57,676 nucleotides of DNA from Paracoccus sp. PAMC 22219 (GCF_000787695.1 NZ_BBPH01000008.1:1-57676); one strand, 5' to 3'; counted from the first letter of the stretch, positions 41,687 through 51,475 are shown. The notes: generated by a model not told the origin, from the letters alone. Made by a program: numbers and translations.

Positions 41687-42724
41687 TCAATCGCCACCCA
41701 TGCGCTGCGGCGGGACCAGCGCGCGGATGACCGCGCCCATGTCGACCACGCCCACCGCCTGTCCGTCGCGCATCACCTGATAGTGCCGCCGCACATCGCC
41801 CCGCGACAGGGCGATCACGCTTTCCAGCGTGTCGTCCGCATCCACCTGCCCCGACGGGACACCTTCGCCCGCCTGCGTCATGACCGACCGCACGCGCAGC
41901 ACGCGGGCGCGGTTGATGTCGGCGATGAACGCCTCGATATACGGGTCGGCGGGGTTCAGCAGGATGTGCTGCGGCTCTCCCTGCTGGATGACCTGGCCGT
42001 CCTTGAGGATCACCAGATGGTCGGCCAGCTTCAGCGCCTCGTCCAGGTCGTGGGTGATGAAGACGATGGTCTTGTGCAGCTCCGCCTGCAGCTCCAGCAG
42101 CAGGTTCTGCATGTCGGTGCGGATCAGCGGGTCCAGCGCCGAGAACGCCTCGTCCATCAGCATGATGCCCGCATTCGACGTCAGCGCCCGCGCGATGCCC
42201 ACGCGCTGCTGCATGCCGCCCGACAGCTGGTGCGGGAAATGCGCCCCGTATCCGCCCAGGCCCACCCGGTCCAGCCACTTGCGGGCATCGGCCTCGTAGC
42301 CCTCGCGCGGGACGCCTTGCGTGAACAGCGCCATGCCCGCGTTGTCCAGCACCGTGCGATGCGGCAGCAGGGCGAATTTCTGGAATACCATCGACATGGT
42401 CTTGCGCCGCAGGTCGCGCAGGCGGCGGTCGTTCCAGGTCAGGATGTTGTCGCCGTCGACCAGAACCTCTCCGGCGGTGGGTTCGATCAGGCGGTTCAGG
42501 TGGCGGATCAGCGTGGACTTGCCGGACCCGGACAGGCCCATGATCACGGTGATCTGGCCTTCGCGGATGTCGACGTTGATGTCGCGCAGGCCCAGCACAT
42601 GGTTGTGACGCGCCAGCAGGTCGGGCTTCGACAGGCCCTCCAGCACCTGCGGCAGGACGCCGGCGGGCCTGCTGCCGAAGATCTTGTACAGATTGCGGAT
42701 TGAGACCTTGACCGGGGCGTTCAT
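41687..42724 (-). CDS. betaine/proline ABC transporter ATP-binding protein
   Basis: A 345-residue ATPase of the ProV/OpuAA quaternary-amine class. An N-terminal lead SIRNLYKIFGSRP is followed by Walker A IMGLSGSGKSTLIRHLNRL, FQKFALLPHRTVLDNAGMA, signature QLSGGMQQRVGIARAL, Walker B IMLMDEAFSALDPLIRTDMQ and ITHDLDEALKLADHL. A C-terminal tail (VIALSRGDVRRHYQVMRDGQ, VGVVDMGAVIRAL) looks like one CBS-type regulatory unit. Its ATG overlaps the permease stop as TGATG. Demethylase and binding-protein genes upstream suggest a catabolic, not purely osmotic, role. Confidence 0.88.
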   Translation of the reverse strand: MNAPVKVSIRNLYKIFGSRPAGVLPQVLEGLSKPDLLARHNHVLGLRDINVDIREGQITVIMGLSGSGKSTLIRHLNRLIEPTAGEVLVDGDNILTWNDRRLRDLRRKTMSMVFQKFALLPHRTVLDNAGMALFTQGVPREGYEADARKWLDRVGLGGYGAHFPHQLSGGMQQRVGIARALTSNAGIMLMDEAFSALDPLIRTDMQNLLLELQAELHKTIVFITHDLDEALKLADHLVILKDGQVIQQGEPQHILLNPADPYIEAFIADINRARVLRVRSVMTQAGEGVPSGQVDADDTLESVIALSRGDVRRHYQVMRDGQAVGVVDMGAVIRALVPPQRMGGD

Positions 42725-43764
42725 CAGCGACCGTCCCGGCTGACGTCGATGCGCGCCAGCGATGCCTTGGTCACGCGGTCCAGGATGATGGCCAGCAGCA
42801 CGATGCCGAACCCCGCAACCAGCCCCACGCCCAGTTCCAGGTTGCGGATGCCGCGCAGCACCAGGACCCCCAAGCCCGGCGCCGACACCAGGGATGCGAT
42901 GACCACCATCGCAAGGCTCATCATGATGGTCTGGTTCACGCCCGCCATGATGTTGGGCAAGGCCAGCGGGATCTGCACGCGCCACAGCTTTTGCCCGCGA
43001 GTCATGCCGAACGCGTCCGCGGCCTCGATCACGTCGGGATCGACCAGGCGGATGCCCAGGTCGGTCAGGCGAATGACCGGCACGATGGCATAAAGGATGA
43101 TCGCGATGCCGTACAGTTTCGGTTCGGTCACGCTGAACAGAAAGATCAGCGGGATCAGATAGACAAAGGCGGGCAGCGTCTGCAGCATGTCCAGAACAGG
43201 CGTGCCGATCCGGCGCAGGGTGTTGCTGCGCGACATGGCGATGCCCACCGGCACCCCGATCAGCACGCAGATGAACGCGCAGACAAAGATGATCGCCAGC
43301 GTCTGCATCGCCTCGGTATAATGGTCGACAAAGGCCAGAAACCCCAGGGACACGGCCACCAGCCCGACCACCCGCCAGGACCGCGCCACGAACCACGTGA
43401 CGCCCAGCAGCACGGGCAGCATGATGAACCACGGCGTCGCCACCATCAGCGCGATCATCTGGCGCAGCATCCAGCTGAGCGGTTGCGTCGCCGGGTCCAG
43501 CACGATGCGCAGCGCGTCGCGCGCCGACAGGAACGCGCGTTCCAGCCCCAGGGTCAGGTCACGCGTCTGCCAGACCGCGCCGCAGGCCGCATGCAGGTTG
43601 TTCAGCGACGGCAGCGGCAGGTCCCACCAGGACACCTCCTGCGCGGCCGTTCCCCCGGATGCCTGCGCCATCAGGTCGGCCATCGACATCGGGCCGCCCC
43701 CGCCGCCCGCATCGCACCAGTCCCTCAGTCCCAGGGCGTTGAACAGCCCGTCATAGGTCGCCAT
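42724..43764 (-). CDS. betaine/proline ABC transporter permease
   Basis: A 346-residue ProW-type membrane protein. The first ~90 residues are a hydrophilic extension with a Gly run (DAGGGGGPMSMADLMAQ). Helices follow, including IALMVATPWFIMLPVLLGV, MQTLAIIFVCAFICVLIGVP and QTLPAFVYLIPLIFLFSV. The EAA loop is DAFGMTRGQKLWRVQIPLAL. It lies between the binding-protein and ATPase genes, overlapping the latter's start. A quaternary amine such as glycine or proline betaine is the expected substrate. Confidence 0.88.
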   Translation of the reverse strand: MATYDGLFNALGLRDWCDAGGGGGPMSMADLMAQASGGTAAQEVSWWDLPLPSLNNLHAACGAVWQTRDLTLGLERAFLSARDALRIVLDPATQPLSWMLRQMIALMVATPWFIMLPVLLGVTWFVARSWRVVGLVAVSLGFLAFVDHYTEAMQTLAIIFVCAFICVLIGVPVGIAMSRSNTLRRIGTPVLDMLQTLPAFVYLIPLIFLFSVTEPKLYGIAIILYAIVPVIRLTDLGIRLVDPDVIEAADAFGMTRGQKLWRVQIPLALPNIMAGVNQTIMMSLAMVVIASLVSAPGLGVLVLRGIRNLELGVGLVAGFGIVLLAIILDRVTKASLARIDVSRDGR

Positions 43765-43797
43765 GTCAGTCCCCCGATGGATGCGCCTCCGCGATGC

Positions 43798-43826
43798 CGG
43801 ACCGGGACAGGCCCCGGCCCGGTCCG
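43798..43826 (-). terminator. intra-operon hairpin after betaine-binding-protein gene
   Basis: CGGACCGGG and CCCGGTCCG form a perfect 9-bp stem around an 11-base loop, five bases after the binding-protein stop and before the permease gene. Confidence 0.6.
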
Positions 43827-43830
43827 CCGA

Positions 43831-44817
43831 TCAGTTCTGGCCCAGCAGGGCCGACAGCTTGACCTTGGCATCGTCCGACAGCCAGCCGGACCAGTCGTCG
43901 GTGTTGGTGGTCAGGTAATGGACCGCCACCTCCTCGGCCGAGGCGCTGTTCTCGTCCTGCCAAGCCAGCAGGGCGTTCAGGTCATCGGTCTTGAAGGTCA
44001 TCTTGCGCAGGAATTCGACCACCTCGGGCTGATCGTCGACCAGCGCCGCGGTGACGGCGGTGACACTGGGCGCCTCGGGGAAATCGGACGCCTGCGGGTC
44101 GGGGGCGTCGGGGTTCGTCAGCGGCGTGAACTTGGCCTCGTCATAGCCGCCAAGGTCGATCTTGGTCATGTCGTATTTGCCAAGCGGCACTGTCGGGCCC
44201 CAGTAGTAACCGAACCACGGCTCTTGTGCGCTGACCGCCGACCCCATCGACGATGCCAGCGTTTCGCCCGACCCGTGGTTGAACACCTCGATGCCCGCGC
44301 CCTCCAGGTCCAGCGCGCGGATCAGGTTGTCGCTGACCACGCGGCAGCCCCAGCCCTCGGGGCAGTTGTTGAACCGCCCCACCAGCTCGGGGTTGTCCAG
44401 CACGCCCTGGATGGTGGTCAGTTCGGGATGCGCCTCGGCCAGATAGGTGGGGATCCACCACCCCTCGATCCCGCCCGGATCCAGCACGTTGGCCAGCGTC
44501 ACCATGGTGCCCGCGGCCTCCAGCCTTGTATAGGCCTCGCCCGCCGAATTCAGCCACAGGTCGGTGACGATGTCCGGCTCTCCATTCTCGGCGACCGAGG
44601 TGATGGCCGGGATGGTATCCGACTTGACCAGCGTCACGTCGCAGCCATAGCCCTGTTCCAGCAGGAACTTGGCCACCTCGGTGATGATCTCGGCCGAGGT
44701 CCAGCCCATCTGGGCGATCGACAGCGCGCCGCATGTCGCGGGCGCGTCCTGCGCCATGGCGGGGGCGGCAAGGGCGGTGCCCAGTACCAGAACCGTCGTG
44801 GATAGAAGATGTCTCAT
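43831..44817 (-). CDS. betaine/proline-type ABC substrate-binding protein
   Basis: A 328-residue periplasmic protein of the ProX/OpuAC family. The signal peptide LLSTTVLVLGTALAAPAMAQ precedes DAPATCGALSIAQMGWTSAE. Trp-rich segments (DLWLNSAGEAY, GIEGWWIPTYL, EPWFGYYWGP, TDDWSGWLSD) can supply an aromatic box for a quaternary ammonium group. FNNCPEGWGCRVVSDN resembles the conserved central region. ATG 44817 has GGGAGA seven bases upstream. It is encoded 62 bases after the flavin-dependent demethylase, consistent with import of a methylated amino acid. Confidence 0.88.
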   Translation of the reverse strand: MRHLLSTTVLVLGTALAAPAMAQDAPATCGALSIAQMGWTSAEIITEVAKFLLEQGYGCDVTLVKSDTIPAITSVAENGEPDIVTDLWLNSAGEAYTRLEAAGTMVTLANVLDPGGIEGWWIPTYLAEAHPELTTIQGVLDNPELVGRFNNCPEGWGCRVVSDNLIRALDLEGAGIEVFNHGSGETLASSMGSAVSAQEPWFGYYWGPTVPLGKYDMTKIDLGGYDEAKFTPLTNPDAPDPQASDFPEAPSVTAVTAALVDDQPEVVEFLRKMTFKTDDLNALLAWQDENSASAEEVAVHYLTTNTDDWSGWLSDDAKVKLSALLGQN

Positions 44818-44879
44818 CGTCAGTCTCCCGGTTGATGTCCGTTGGGGTGCCCGGCAACGTCTGCGGTTGCCGCGACGTG

Positions 44880-46916
44880 TCAAAGATCCTTGACCAGACG
44901 CAGCGCGTCATAGATCGCGGCATGGGTGTTGCGGGCGGCGACCGCGTCGCCGATGCGGAACAGGCGGAACCGCCCGTCGGGGTTCGGGGCTGCGCCCTGC
45001 GCGTCGCCCGCGATCAGCGCGTCGTAATCGACCTGGCCCAGGTTGCGCGACAGCGGCTTCAGGTCGAAATACAGCTCGTCCAGCGGACGGGTTCCGTGAT
45101 TCACCACCACCTGATCGACCAGCCGTTCGCGCGTCATGTCGCCGTAATCGCTGCCAAGCGTGGCACGCAGGCGGTTGCCGTCGCGCACCACGGACAGCAG
45201 GCGCCACGTCACGGTGAATGTCACGTCCCGGCGCTGCAGGCTGCGCATGTAGGGGACCAGGTTCATCGCCATCACCTCGGGGGCAAAGGCGCGGTCGGGG
45301 GTCACGATTTCCACCCGCGCGCCGGTGGCGGCGATGATGTCGGCGGCCTGCAGGCCCGCATGGTCGCCCGCGTCGTCAAAGATCAGCACGTCCTGGCCCG
45401 GTTTCACATCGCTCGACAGGATGTCCCATGCCGAACAGACCAGATCGTTCCCCGCGCCCAGCACATCCGTATGAGGCAGCCCGCCGGTGGCCACGATCAC
45501 CTCGTCGGGGTCGGTGGCCAGCACGTCGTCCGCCTCGGCATAGCTGTTGAAGCGGAACGACACGCCGCGCTTTTCGCACATCGCCATCCGCCACGAGATG
45601 ATCGAGATCATCTCGCGACGCCGCTCCTGCTGGGCGGTCAGGCGGATCTGGCCGCCGGGACGGTCCGCGGCCTCGAACACCGTCACGGCATGCCCACGTT
45701 CGGCGGCGACGCGCGCGGCTTCCAGCCCGGCGGGACCGGCGCCGACGATGGTCACGCGGCGTTTGTCGGACGCGGGCGGGATGTCGTGGGGCATCGTCTC
45801 CTCGCGCCCGGTCGCGGCGTTGTGCAGGCAAAAGGCCAACCCGCCCTGATAGATGCGGTCCAGGCAATAGTTGGCGCCGACGCAGGGGCGGATGTCATCC
45901 TCGCGCCCTTCGATGATCTTGCGCACCAGATGCGGGTCGGCCATGTGCGCCCGCGTCATGCCGACCATGTCCAGCAGGCCCGCGGCGATGGCGTGACGCG
46001 CGGTCGCCACATCGGGGATCTTGGCGGCGTGGAAGGTCGGAAAGCCCGTCGCGGCGCGGATCTGGCCCGCGAATTCCAGATGCGGGGCATTGCGCATGCC
46101 CTGCACCGGGATCAGGTCGGTCAGCCCGGCATCGGTGTCGATGTGGCCGCGCACCACGTTCAGGAAATCGACCAGCCCGCTGTCCTTCAGCATGTGCGAC
46201 ACGCGGAACCCGTCCTCGGCGCCCATGCCGCCGGACAGCACCTGATCGCCGGTATAGCGCAGGCCCACGATGAAATCCGGCCCGCAGCGGTCGCGGATCG
46301 CCTGCAGCACCTGCATGGTGAAGCGCAGGCGGTTTTCCAGGCTGCCGCCCCACGGGGCCTCCAGGTCGTTGGTCAGGGGCGACCAGAACTGTTCCAGCAG
46401 GTGGCCATATGCCTCCAGCTCGATCCCGTCGACGCCCGCGGCCTGCATGCGTTCGGCGGCGTCCGCGAAATCGCGGGTGATGCGGGCGATGTCCCAATCC
46501 TCCATCCGCTTGGGAAAGGCGCGGTGGGCGGCCTCGCGTTCGTGGCCGGGGGCCACCACGGGCAGCCAGTCGCCCTTGTCCCACCGGGTGCGCCGGCCCA
46601 GATGGGTCAGCTGGATCATCACCGCGGCACCATGGTCGTGGCATTCGTCGACCAGCTTGCGCATCCAGCCGACGACCTCGTCCTTGTAGGCCAGGATGTT
46701 GTTGAAGACCGGCGGGCTGTCGCGCGACACCGCCGCCGACCCCGCGGTCATGGTCAGCGCGACCCCCGCGCGGGCCCGCTCGACGTGATAGGCGCGATAG
46801 CGGTCCTTGGGCATCCCGTCCTCGGGATAGGCCGGTTCGTGGCTGGTGATCATGATCCGGTTGCGCAGGGTCAGATGCTTCAGCCGATAGGGCTGCAGAA
46901 GGGGGTCCTGTGACAT
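44880..46916 (-). CDS. flavin/Fe-S N-demethylase (N-methylproline/dimethylglycine demethylase family)
   Basis: A 678-residue protein of the old-yellow-enzyme plus Fe-S plus FAD/NAD-binding layout. The N-terminal TIM barrel has NRIMITSHEPAYPEDGMPKD, VMIQLTHLGRRTRWDKGDW and ELEAYGHLLEQFWSPLTND. The 4Fe-4S Cys lie in RPCVGANYCLDRIYQGGLAF and the following CLHNAATG. The C-terminal dinucleotide-binding domain begins RRVTIVGAGPAGLEAARVAA. The protein closely resembles StcD/DgcA-type demethylases of stachydrine and dimethylglycine catabolism. It heads the unit with a betaine-type importer, so imported N-methyl compounds are probably demethylated here. The exact substrate is not fixed. Confidence 0.85.
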   Translation of the reverse strand: MSQDPLLQPYRLKHLTLRNRIMITSHEPAYPEDGMPKDRYRAYHVERARAGVALTMTAGSAAVSRDSPPVFNNILAYKDEVVGWMRKLVDECHDHGAAVMIQLTHLGRRTRWDKGDWLPVVAPGHEREAAHRAFPKRMEDWDIARITRDFADAAERMQAAGVDGIELEAYGHLLEQFWSPLTNDLEAPWGGSLENRLRFTMQVLQAIRDRCGPDFIVGLRYTGDQVLSGGMGAEDGFRVSHMLKDSGLVDFLNVVRGHIDTDAGLTDLIPVQGMRNAPHLEFAGQIRAATGFPTFHAAKIPDVATARHAIAAGLLDMVGMTRAHMADPHLVRKIIEGREDDIRPCVGANYCLDRIYQGGLAFCLHNAATGREETMPHDIPPASDKRRVTIVGAGPAGLEAARVAAERGHAVTVFEAADRPGGQIRLTAQQERRREMISIISWRMAMCEKRGVSFRFNSYAEADDVLATDPDEVIVATGGLPHTDVLGAGNDLVCSAWDILSSDVKPGQDVLIFDDAGDHAGLQAADIIAATGARVEIVTPDRAFAPEVMAMNLVPYMRSLQRRDVTFTVTWRLLSVVRDGNRLRATLGSDYGDMTRERLVDQVVVNHGTRPLDELYFDLKPLSRNLGQVDYDALIAGDAQGAAPNPDGRFRLFRIGDAVAARNTHAAIYDALRLVKDL

Positions 46917-46966
46917 CCGTGCCTGCCTTTGAGGAAACCGCATGGGGACATACGGCGCAAAATGTT

Positions 46967-46995
46967 CACCTGTGTCAATTAAAAAGACAGGGGTG
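46967..46995. promoter_or_regulatory. candidate TetR operator in the divergent promoter
   Basis: Imperfect dyad CACCTGTGTC and GACAGGGGTG (8 of 10 positions symmetrical) around an AT-rich centre, in the 137-base region between the demethylase and TetR-type starts. Such dyads suit TetR dimers. Confidence 0.4.
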
Positions 46996-47053
46996 CATAC
47001 TTTCGGCGGAGTGTCGTCTTGCAGGGGGGACAGTCACCCCCTAGGGTTGCCGC

Positions 47054-47713
47054 ATGGACGCACAGGACATGGCCGGCACAGGCTGGCGCGGATCGCGGGA
47101 GGGCTGGTTGGACGCGGGCTATCGCGCGCTGATCGAGGGTGGCGTGGACGCGGTCAAGATCATGCCGCTGGCGCGCCAGTTGAACCTGTCGCGCACCAGC
47201 TTCTACTGGTTCTTTCACGACCGCGAGGCGCTGCTGGCGGCGCTGCTGGACGGCTGGCACGCGCGCACCACCCTGCCCCTGACCGCCGCGACGCGCCATT
47301 ACGCCGAGACCCAGGCCGAGGCGATGCTGAACGTCATCGGCTGTTTCCTGTCCGCCGAGACCTTCGATTCCCGGCTGGAATTCGCGGTGCGCAGCTGGGC
47401 CCTGCAGGACCGCGCTGTCGAAGATCGGGTCAAGGTCGCCGACGACGCCCGCATCGCCGCGCTGACGCGGATGCTGACCGAATGGGGCCATGATCCGATG
47501 TCAGCGGATGTGCGGGCGCGCACGGTCTATCTGGTGCAGATCGGCTATATCTCGATGCAGTCGTCCGAGGATATCGACACCCGCCTGTCGCGCATCCCGT
47601 CCTATGTCCACATCTATACCGGCGCCGCCCCCGAACCGCGCGAGATCGCCCGCTTCACGCCCGGTTCCGCCGCGACATCGCCAGCTGACGGGCGATGCGG
47701 CGCGCGACGCTAA
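47054..47713 (+). CDS. TetR-family transcriptional regulator
   Basis: A 219-residue protein. The N-terminal DNA-binding helices are SREGWLDAGYRALIEGGVDA, VKIMPLARQLNLSRTSFYWF and FHDREALLAALLDGW, a typical TetR helix-turn-helix. The remainder is a helical ligand domain with no obvious class motif. It diverges from the demethylase/betaine importer genes and most likely controls them. The catalase-family gene lies 82 bases downstream on the same strand. ATG 47054 is the first in-frame start. Confidence 0.85.
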   Translation: MDAQDMAGTGWRGSREGWLDAGYRALIEGGVDAVKIMPLARQLNLSRTSFYWFFHDREALLAALLDGWHARTTLPLTAATRHYAETQAEAMLNVIGCFLSAETFDSRLEFAVRSWALQDRAVEDRVKVADDARIAALTRMLTEWGHDPMSADVRARTVYLVQIGYISMQSSEDIDTRLSRIPSYVHIYTGAAPEPREIARFTPGSAATSPADGRCGARR

Positions 47714-47795
47714 CAATTATCTGCCGGAACCGGCCCGCGGCCCCGCCCGTTTTCAGGGCACACGCGGCCATGCCGCAGCCAGCCAGGACAGTCCC

Positions 47796-48887
47796 ATGAC
47801 CCAAGCCCCGATCGCCTATCACCCCGGATTGGAAACCCCCGCAGACGACGAGGCCGACACCATCGCCGAGCTGAACCGGACCTTCGACACGATCCTGGAG
47901 CGCGTGGCCGATGACGAGGGTCACGCCTATCGCGCCGTGCACGCCAAAAGCCATGCCCTGATCGAGGCGCGGCTGACCGTCCTGGACGATCTGCCGCCCG
48001 AACTGGCGCAGGGCATCTTTGCCCGGCCCGGCGCGCATGACGCGATCCTGCGCGTCTCGACCAATCCCGGCGACGTGCTGGACGATTCCGTGTCGGTCCC
48101 GCGCGGGGTGTCGCTCAAGGTGCTGGACGTGCAGGGCGACCGCCTGGAAGGGTCCGAAACGGACCGGTCGCAGGACTTCATCATGGTCGACGGCCCCGTC
48201 TTCACCGCCAAGGACGCGGCGGCGTTCCTGAAGAACCTCAAGCTGCTGGCCAAGACAACCGACCGCGCGCAATGGGCGAAAAAGCTGCTGTCGACCGCGC
48301 TGCGCGGGGTCGACAAGGTGCTGACCGCGACGACCGGGCCCAGCCCCACGATCCGCACCATGGGCGGCGCGCCGAATTCTCATCCGCTGGCACTGACCTA
48401 TTATTCGCAGACGCCCTATCGCTATGGCAACCACGTGGCCAAGGTCCAGCTGGTCCCGGTCCTGCCACGGATGACCGAGCTTGCCGACCACACCGTCCAC
48501 ACGCGTGGCCGCCCCGACGCCATTCGCGAAGATATGGACGACACGCTGCAATCCGGCCCCGCCCGGTGGGAGCTGCGCGTCCAGCTGTGCCGCGACCCGG
48601 AACGCCAGCCGATCGAGGATTCGACCGTGGCGTGGGACGAGGACGCTGCCCCCTTTCAGACCGTAGCGGTGATCGAGGCCGCGCCCCAGCCCGGCTGGAC
48701 CCCCGCGCGGGCACGGGCCGTCGATGACGGGATGCGGTTCTCTCCGTGGAACGGTACGCAGGATCACCGCCCGCTTGGGTCGATCAACCGTGCGCGGCGC
48801 CAGACCTATCGCCATTCGTCCGATTTCCGCGCGCGGGTGAACGGCTGTCCGGTCCACGATCCGGCATCGGCGCGCCTGCCCGCCTGA
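47796..48887 (+). CDS. catalase-family haem protein
   Basis: A 363-residue member of the small catalase-like family. HAYRAVHAKSHALIEARLTV near residue 50 carries the His equivalent to the distal His of catalase. GVSLKVLDVQGDRL, SQDFIMVDGPVFTAKDAAAF and HPLALTYYSQTPYRYGNHVA follow the family pattern. The C-terminal HRPLGSINRARRQTYRHSSD stands where true catalases have the proximal Tyr motif, and I do not see the classical R-x-x-x-Y. Peroxidase or related activity is possible, but catalase activity should not be assumed. AGGA lies seven bases before ATG 47796. Its stop is three bases from the convergent nasA stop. Confidence 0.75.
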   Translation: MTQAPIAYHPGLETPADDEADTIAELNRTFDTILERVADDEGHAYRAVHAKSHALIEARLTVLDDLPPELAQGIFARPGAHDAILRVSTNPGDVLDDSVSVPRGVSLKVLDVQGDRLEGSETDRSQDFIMVDGPVFTAKDAAAFLKNLKLLAKTTDRAQWAKKLLSTALRGVDKVLTATTGPSPTIRTMGGAPNSHPLALTYYSQTPYRYGNHVAKVQLVPVLPRMTELADHTVHTRGRPDAIREDMDDTLQSGPARWELRVQLCRDPERQPIEDSTVAWDEDAAPFQTVAVIEAAPQPGWTPARARAVDDGMRFSPWNGTQDHRPLGSINRARRQTYRHSSDFRARVNGCPVHDPASARLPA

Positions 48888-48890
48888 CGG

Positions 48891-51475
48891 CTATTCCGCT
48901 GCCTGCATCGGGACGGGGCGCAGCAGGGCCGACAGCTCGGGCCGACACGATCCGCAATTCGTGCCGGCCCCGGTGACCGCGCCCAGGGACGCGACGCTGT
49001 CGCACCCGCGTGCGACCGCCTGCCGGATCGTGTTCAACCCCACGCCCAGACAGGCGCAGACGGTCGGGCCAGGATCAGGCATGTCCGACCGCGGCCGCCC
49101 GGCCAGCGCGCCTGTCAGGGCACCGCCCAGCATCGCGGCCAGATGCGACCGTGACAGTGCCACGGGTTGCGGCCCCACGAACAGCGCCGCCGCCAGCCGC
49201 CCGTCGCGGTGAAACGCCATCCGATGAAGACCGCGCGCCGGATCGCCCATCTGCTGGGCGGGCGCACCCAATCCCAGCAGCCGTTCCGCCCAGTCCTGCC
49301 AGTCGTGCATGGCTTGGGTTCCCGCCATCTCGACCTGCCAGCCGCCGGGCAGACGGCTTTGCGCCCAATAGGCGCAGTCGGGCGTCACTGGGGCGTCGCT
49401 GACCAGAAACGCGTGCCATGCCGTGGCCAGCGCGGCGACCGTCACCGCTGCCGACTTGCTGGCCGGCTGGCCAGAGACGGGATCGACCTGCCCCGCCACC
49501 AACGCGTCGACGCGCCCGGCGGATGCGGTCTGCCCGCTCCAATGGATCGGGGCAAAGGGGTGGCCGGGGCGCACCCGTCGCTGATCATCACGCGCAGGAT
49601 GGCGCGGCCCTGCGGGCTGTCGACCTGCGCCAGATCGGCGGCGGCCAGCCCAAGGCGCGCCGCGTCACCGGGATGCAGTTGCAGATAGGGTTCCGCCAGA
49701 TGCCGCGCCAGGCGGGGCGACAGGCCGGTGCGGGTCATCGTGTGCCACTGGTCCCGCGTCCGCCCGGTGTTCAGCAGCATCCGCCCCACGGGATGGTCCG
49801 GGACCTGCGCGACGACCGGAACCATCCGCGCGCGCCCGTCCGGCGTGTGGAACCGCCCCGTCCCAAAGAACCGCCCCCCGCGCTGCGCGGGCCCTTGGGG
49901 CCAGTGCACCGGCTGCATCGCCTCGTAATCCGCGCCTGCAAGGTCCGAGATGTCGAAATCGCTGCCCAAGGCACCGGCGACACGCGACAGGGCTGCATGT
50001 TCCGCAAAGATCTGCGCGGGCTCGGTCCAGCCGAAACCGCGGAACCCCATGCGCCGCGCCACCTGCGCCACCGCCCACCAATCGGGCCGCGCCTGCCCCG
50101 GCGCGGGCAGGGCCGCGCGCTGACGGCTGATCAGGCGTTCGGAATTGGTGACCGTGCCATCCTTTTCGCCCCACGCGGTCGCGGGCAGCAGCACGTCGGC
50201 CAGCCGCGCCGTGTCGGTGTCGGGCCACGCCTCGCTCACGACGGTGAAATCGCAGGCGGCGATGGCGCGGGCCACGCCGTCGGCCTCGGGCATGGTGACG
50301 GCGGGGTTGGTGTGGATGATCCACAGCGCCTTGATGCGCCCCTCCTCGACCGCGCGGAACATGTCGACGGCCTTGAGGCCGGGTCGGTCGGCCATGCGGG
50401 GCGCGTTCCAGAAACCCGCGACCGCATCGCGATGCGTCGCATCCTCCAGCGTCAGGTGGCAGGCCAGCATGTTGGCCATGCCGCCGACCTCGCGCCCGCC
50501 CATGGCGTTGGGCTGGCCGGTGACGCTGAACGGGCCCATGCCGGGACGACCGATACGGCCCGTCGCCAGATGACAGTTCAGGATCGCGTTCACCTTGTCC
50601 GTGCCGGTGTCCGACTGGTTGATGCCCTGCGAATAGACCGTGACGACCCGGTCGGTCAGGGCCCACAGGTCCAGGAACGCGGCCACATCGCGCGGGTCCA
50701 GCCCGGTGGCCGTCGGATCGGCCCGCCGCGCCGCGGTCAGCGCCGCATCCAGCCCCGCGACATGGGGCAGGAAATCCGCGCTGATGCGACCCGTGTCGAA
50801 CAGGTGGCACAGCAGCAGGTTGAACAGATGCGCATCCGCCCCCGGCGCGATGGCCAGATGCAGGTCCGCGCCTTCGCAAGTGGCGGTGCGACGCGGGTCG
50901 ATGACGACGATGCGCATCTGGGGCCGCGCCGCGCGGGCCGCCATCAGCCGCTGGTGCAGGACCGGGTGGCACCACGCCAGGTTCGACCCGGTCAGCACGA
51001 CCAGATCGGCCAGCTCCAGATCCTCGTACAGGCCCGGCACGGTGTCGCTGCCAAAGGCGCGGCGGTGCCCTGCCACCGATGAGGCCATGCACAGCCGTGA
51101 ATTCGTGTCGATGTTGGCGCTGCCGAGGAATCCTTTCATCAGCTTGTTGGCGACATAGTAATCCTCGGTCAGCAGCTGACCCGAGACATACATGGCCACC
51201 GAATCCGGCCCGTGCTGTGCGACGGCGTCGGTAAAGCGGTCGGCCACCAGATCCAGCGCGCTGTCCCAGGTCGCCTGCGCCCCGGCGACGCGCGGGGTCA
51301 GCAGGCGGCCTTGCGTGGCGACGGTTTCGCCCAAGGCCGCACCCTTGACGCACAGGCGGCCCCGGTTGGCGGGGTGGTCCGGGTCGCCCTGTACCGTCAG
51401 CCCCCCCTGCCCGTCCGGGGTGGCCAGCACCCCGCAGCCCACGCCGCAATAGGGGCAGGTCGTGCGAACAGTCAT
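48891..51475 (-). CDS. nasA: assimilatory nitrate reductase large subunit, frameshifted
   Basis: A molybdopterin enzyme reducing nitrate to nitrite in the cytoplasm, about 861 residues if continuous. The N-terminal 4Fe-4S site is TCPYCGVGCGVLATPDGQ with CVKG 25-30 residues later. MGD-binding segments include CHPVLHQRLMAARAARPQMR, VYSQGINQSDTGTDKVNAIL and GPFSVTGQPNAMGGREVGGM. The frame breaks near 49575, after ILRVMISDG. One added base gives VRPGHPFAPIHWSGQTASA and a C-terminal BFD-like 2Fe-2S site (TVCACLGVGLNTIRQ, TNCGSCRPEL). The start overlaps nirD as ATGA. It is the last gene of the nrt-nir-nas operon. Confidence 0.92.

Noticed and set aside
44733..46913. Plus-strand open frame of 726 codons opposite the N-demethylase
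   Set aside because: The minus-strand protein is conserved over its full length, and the plus frame shows no domain.
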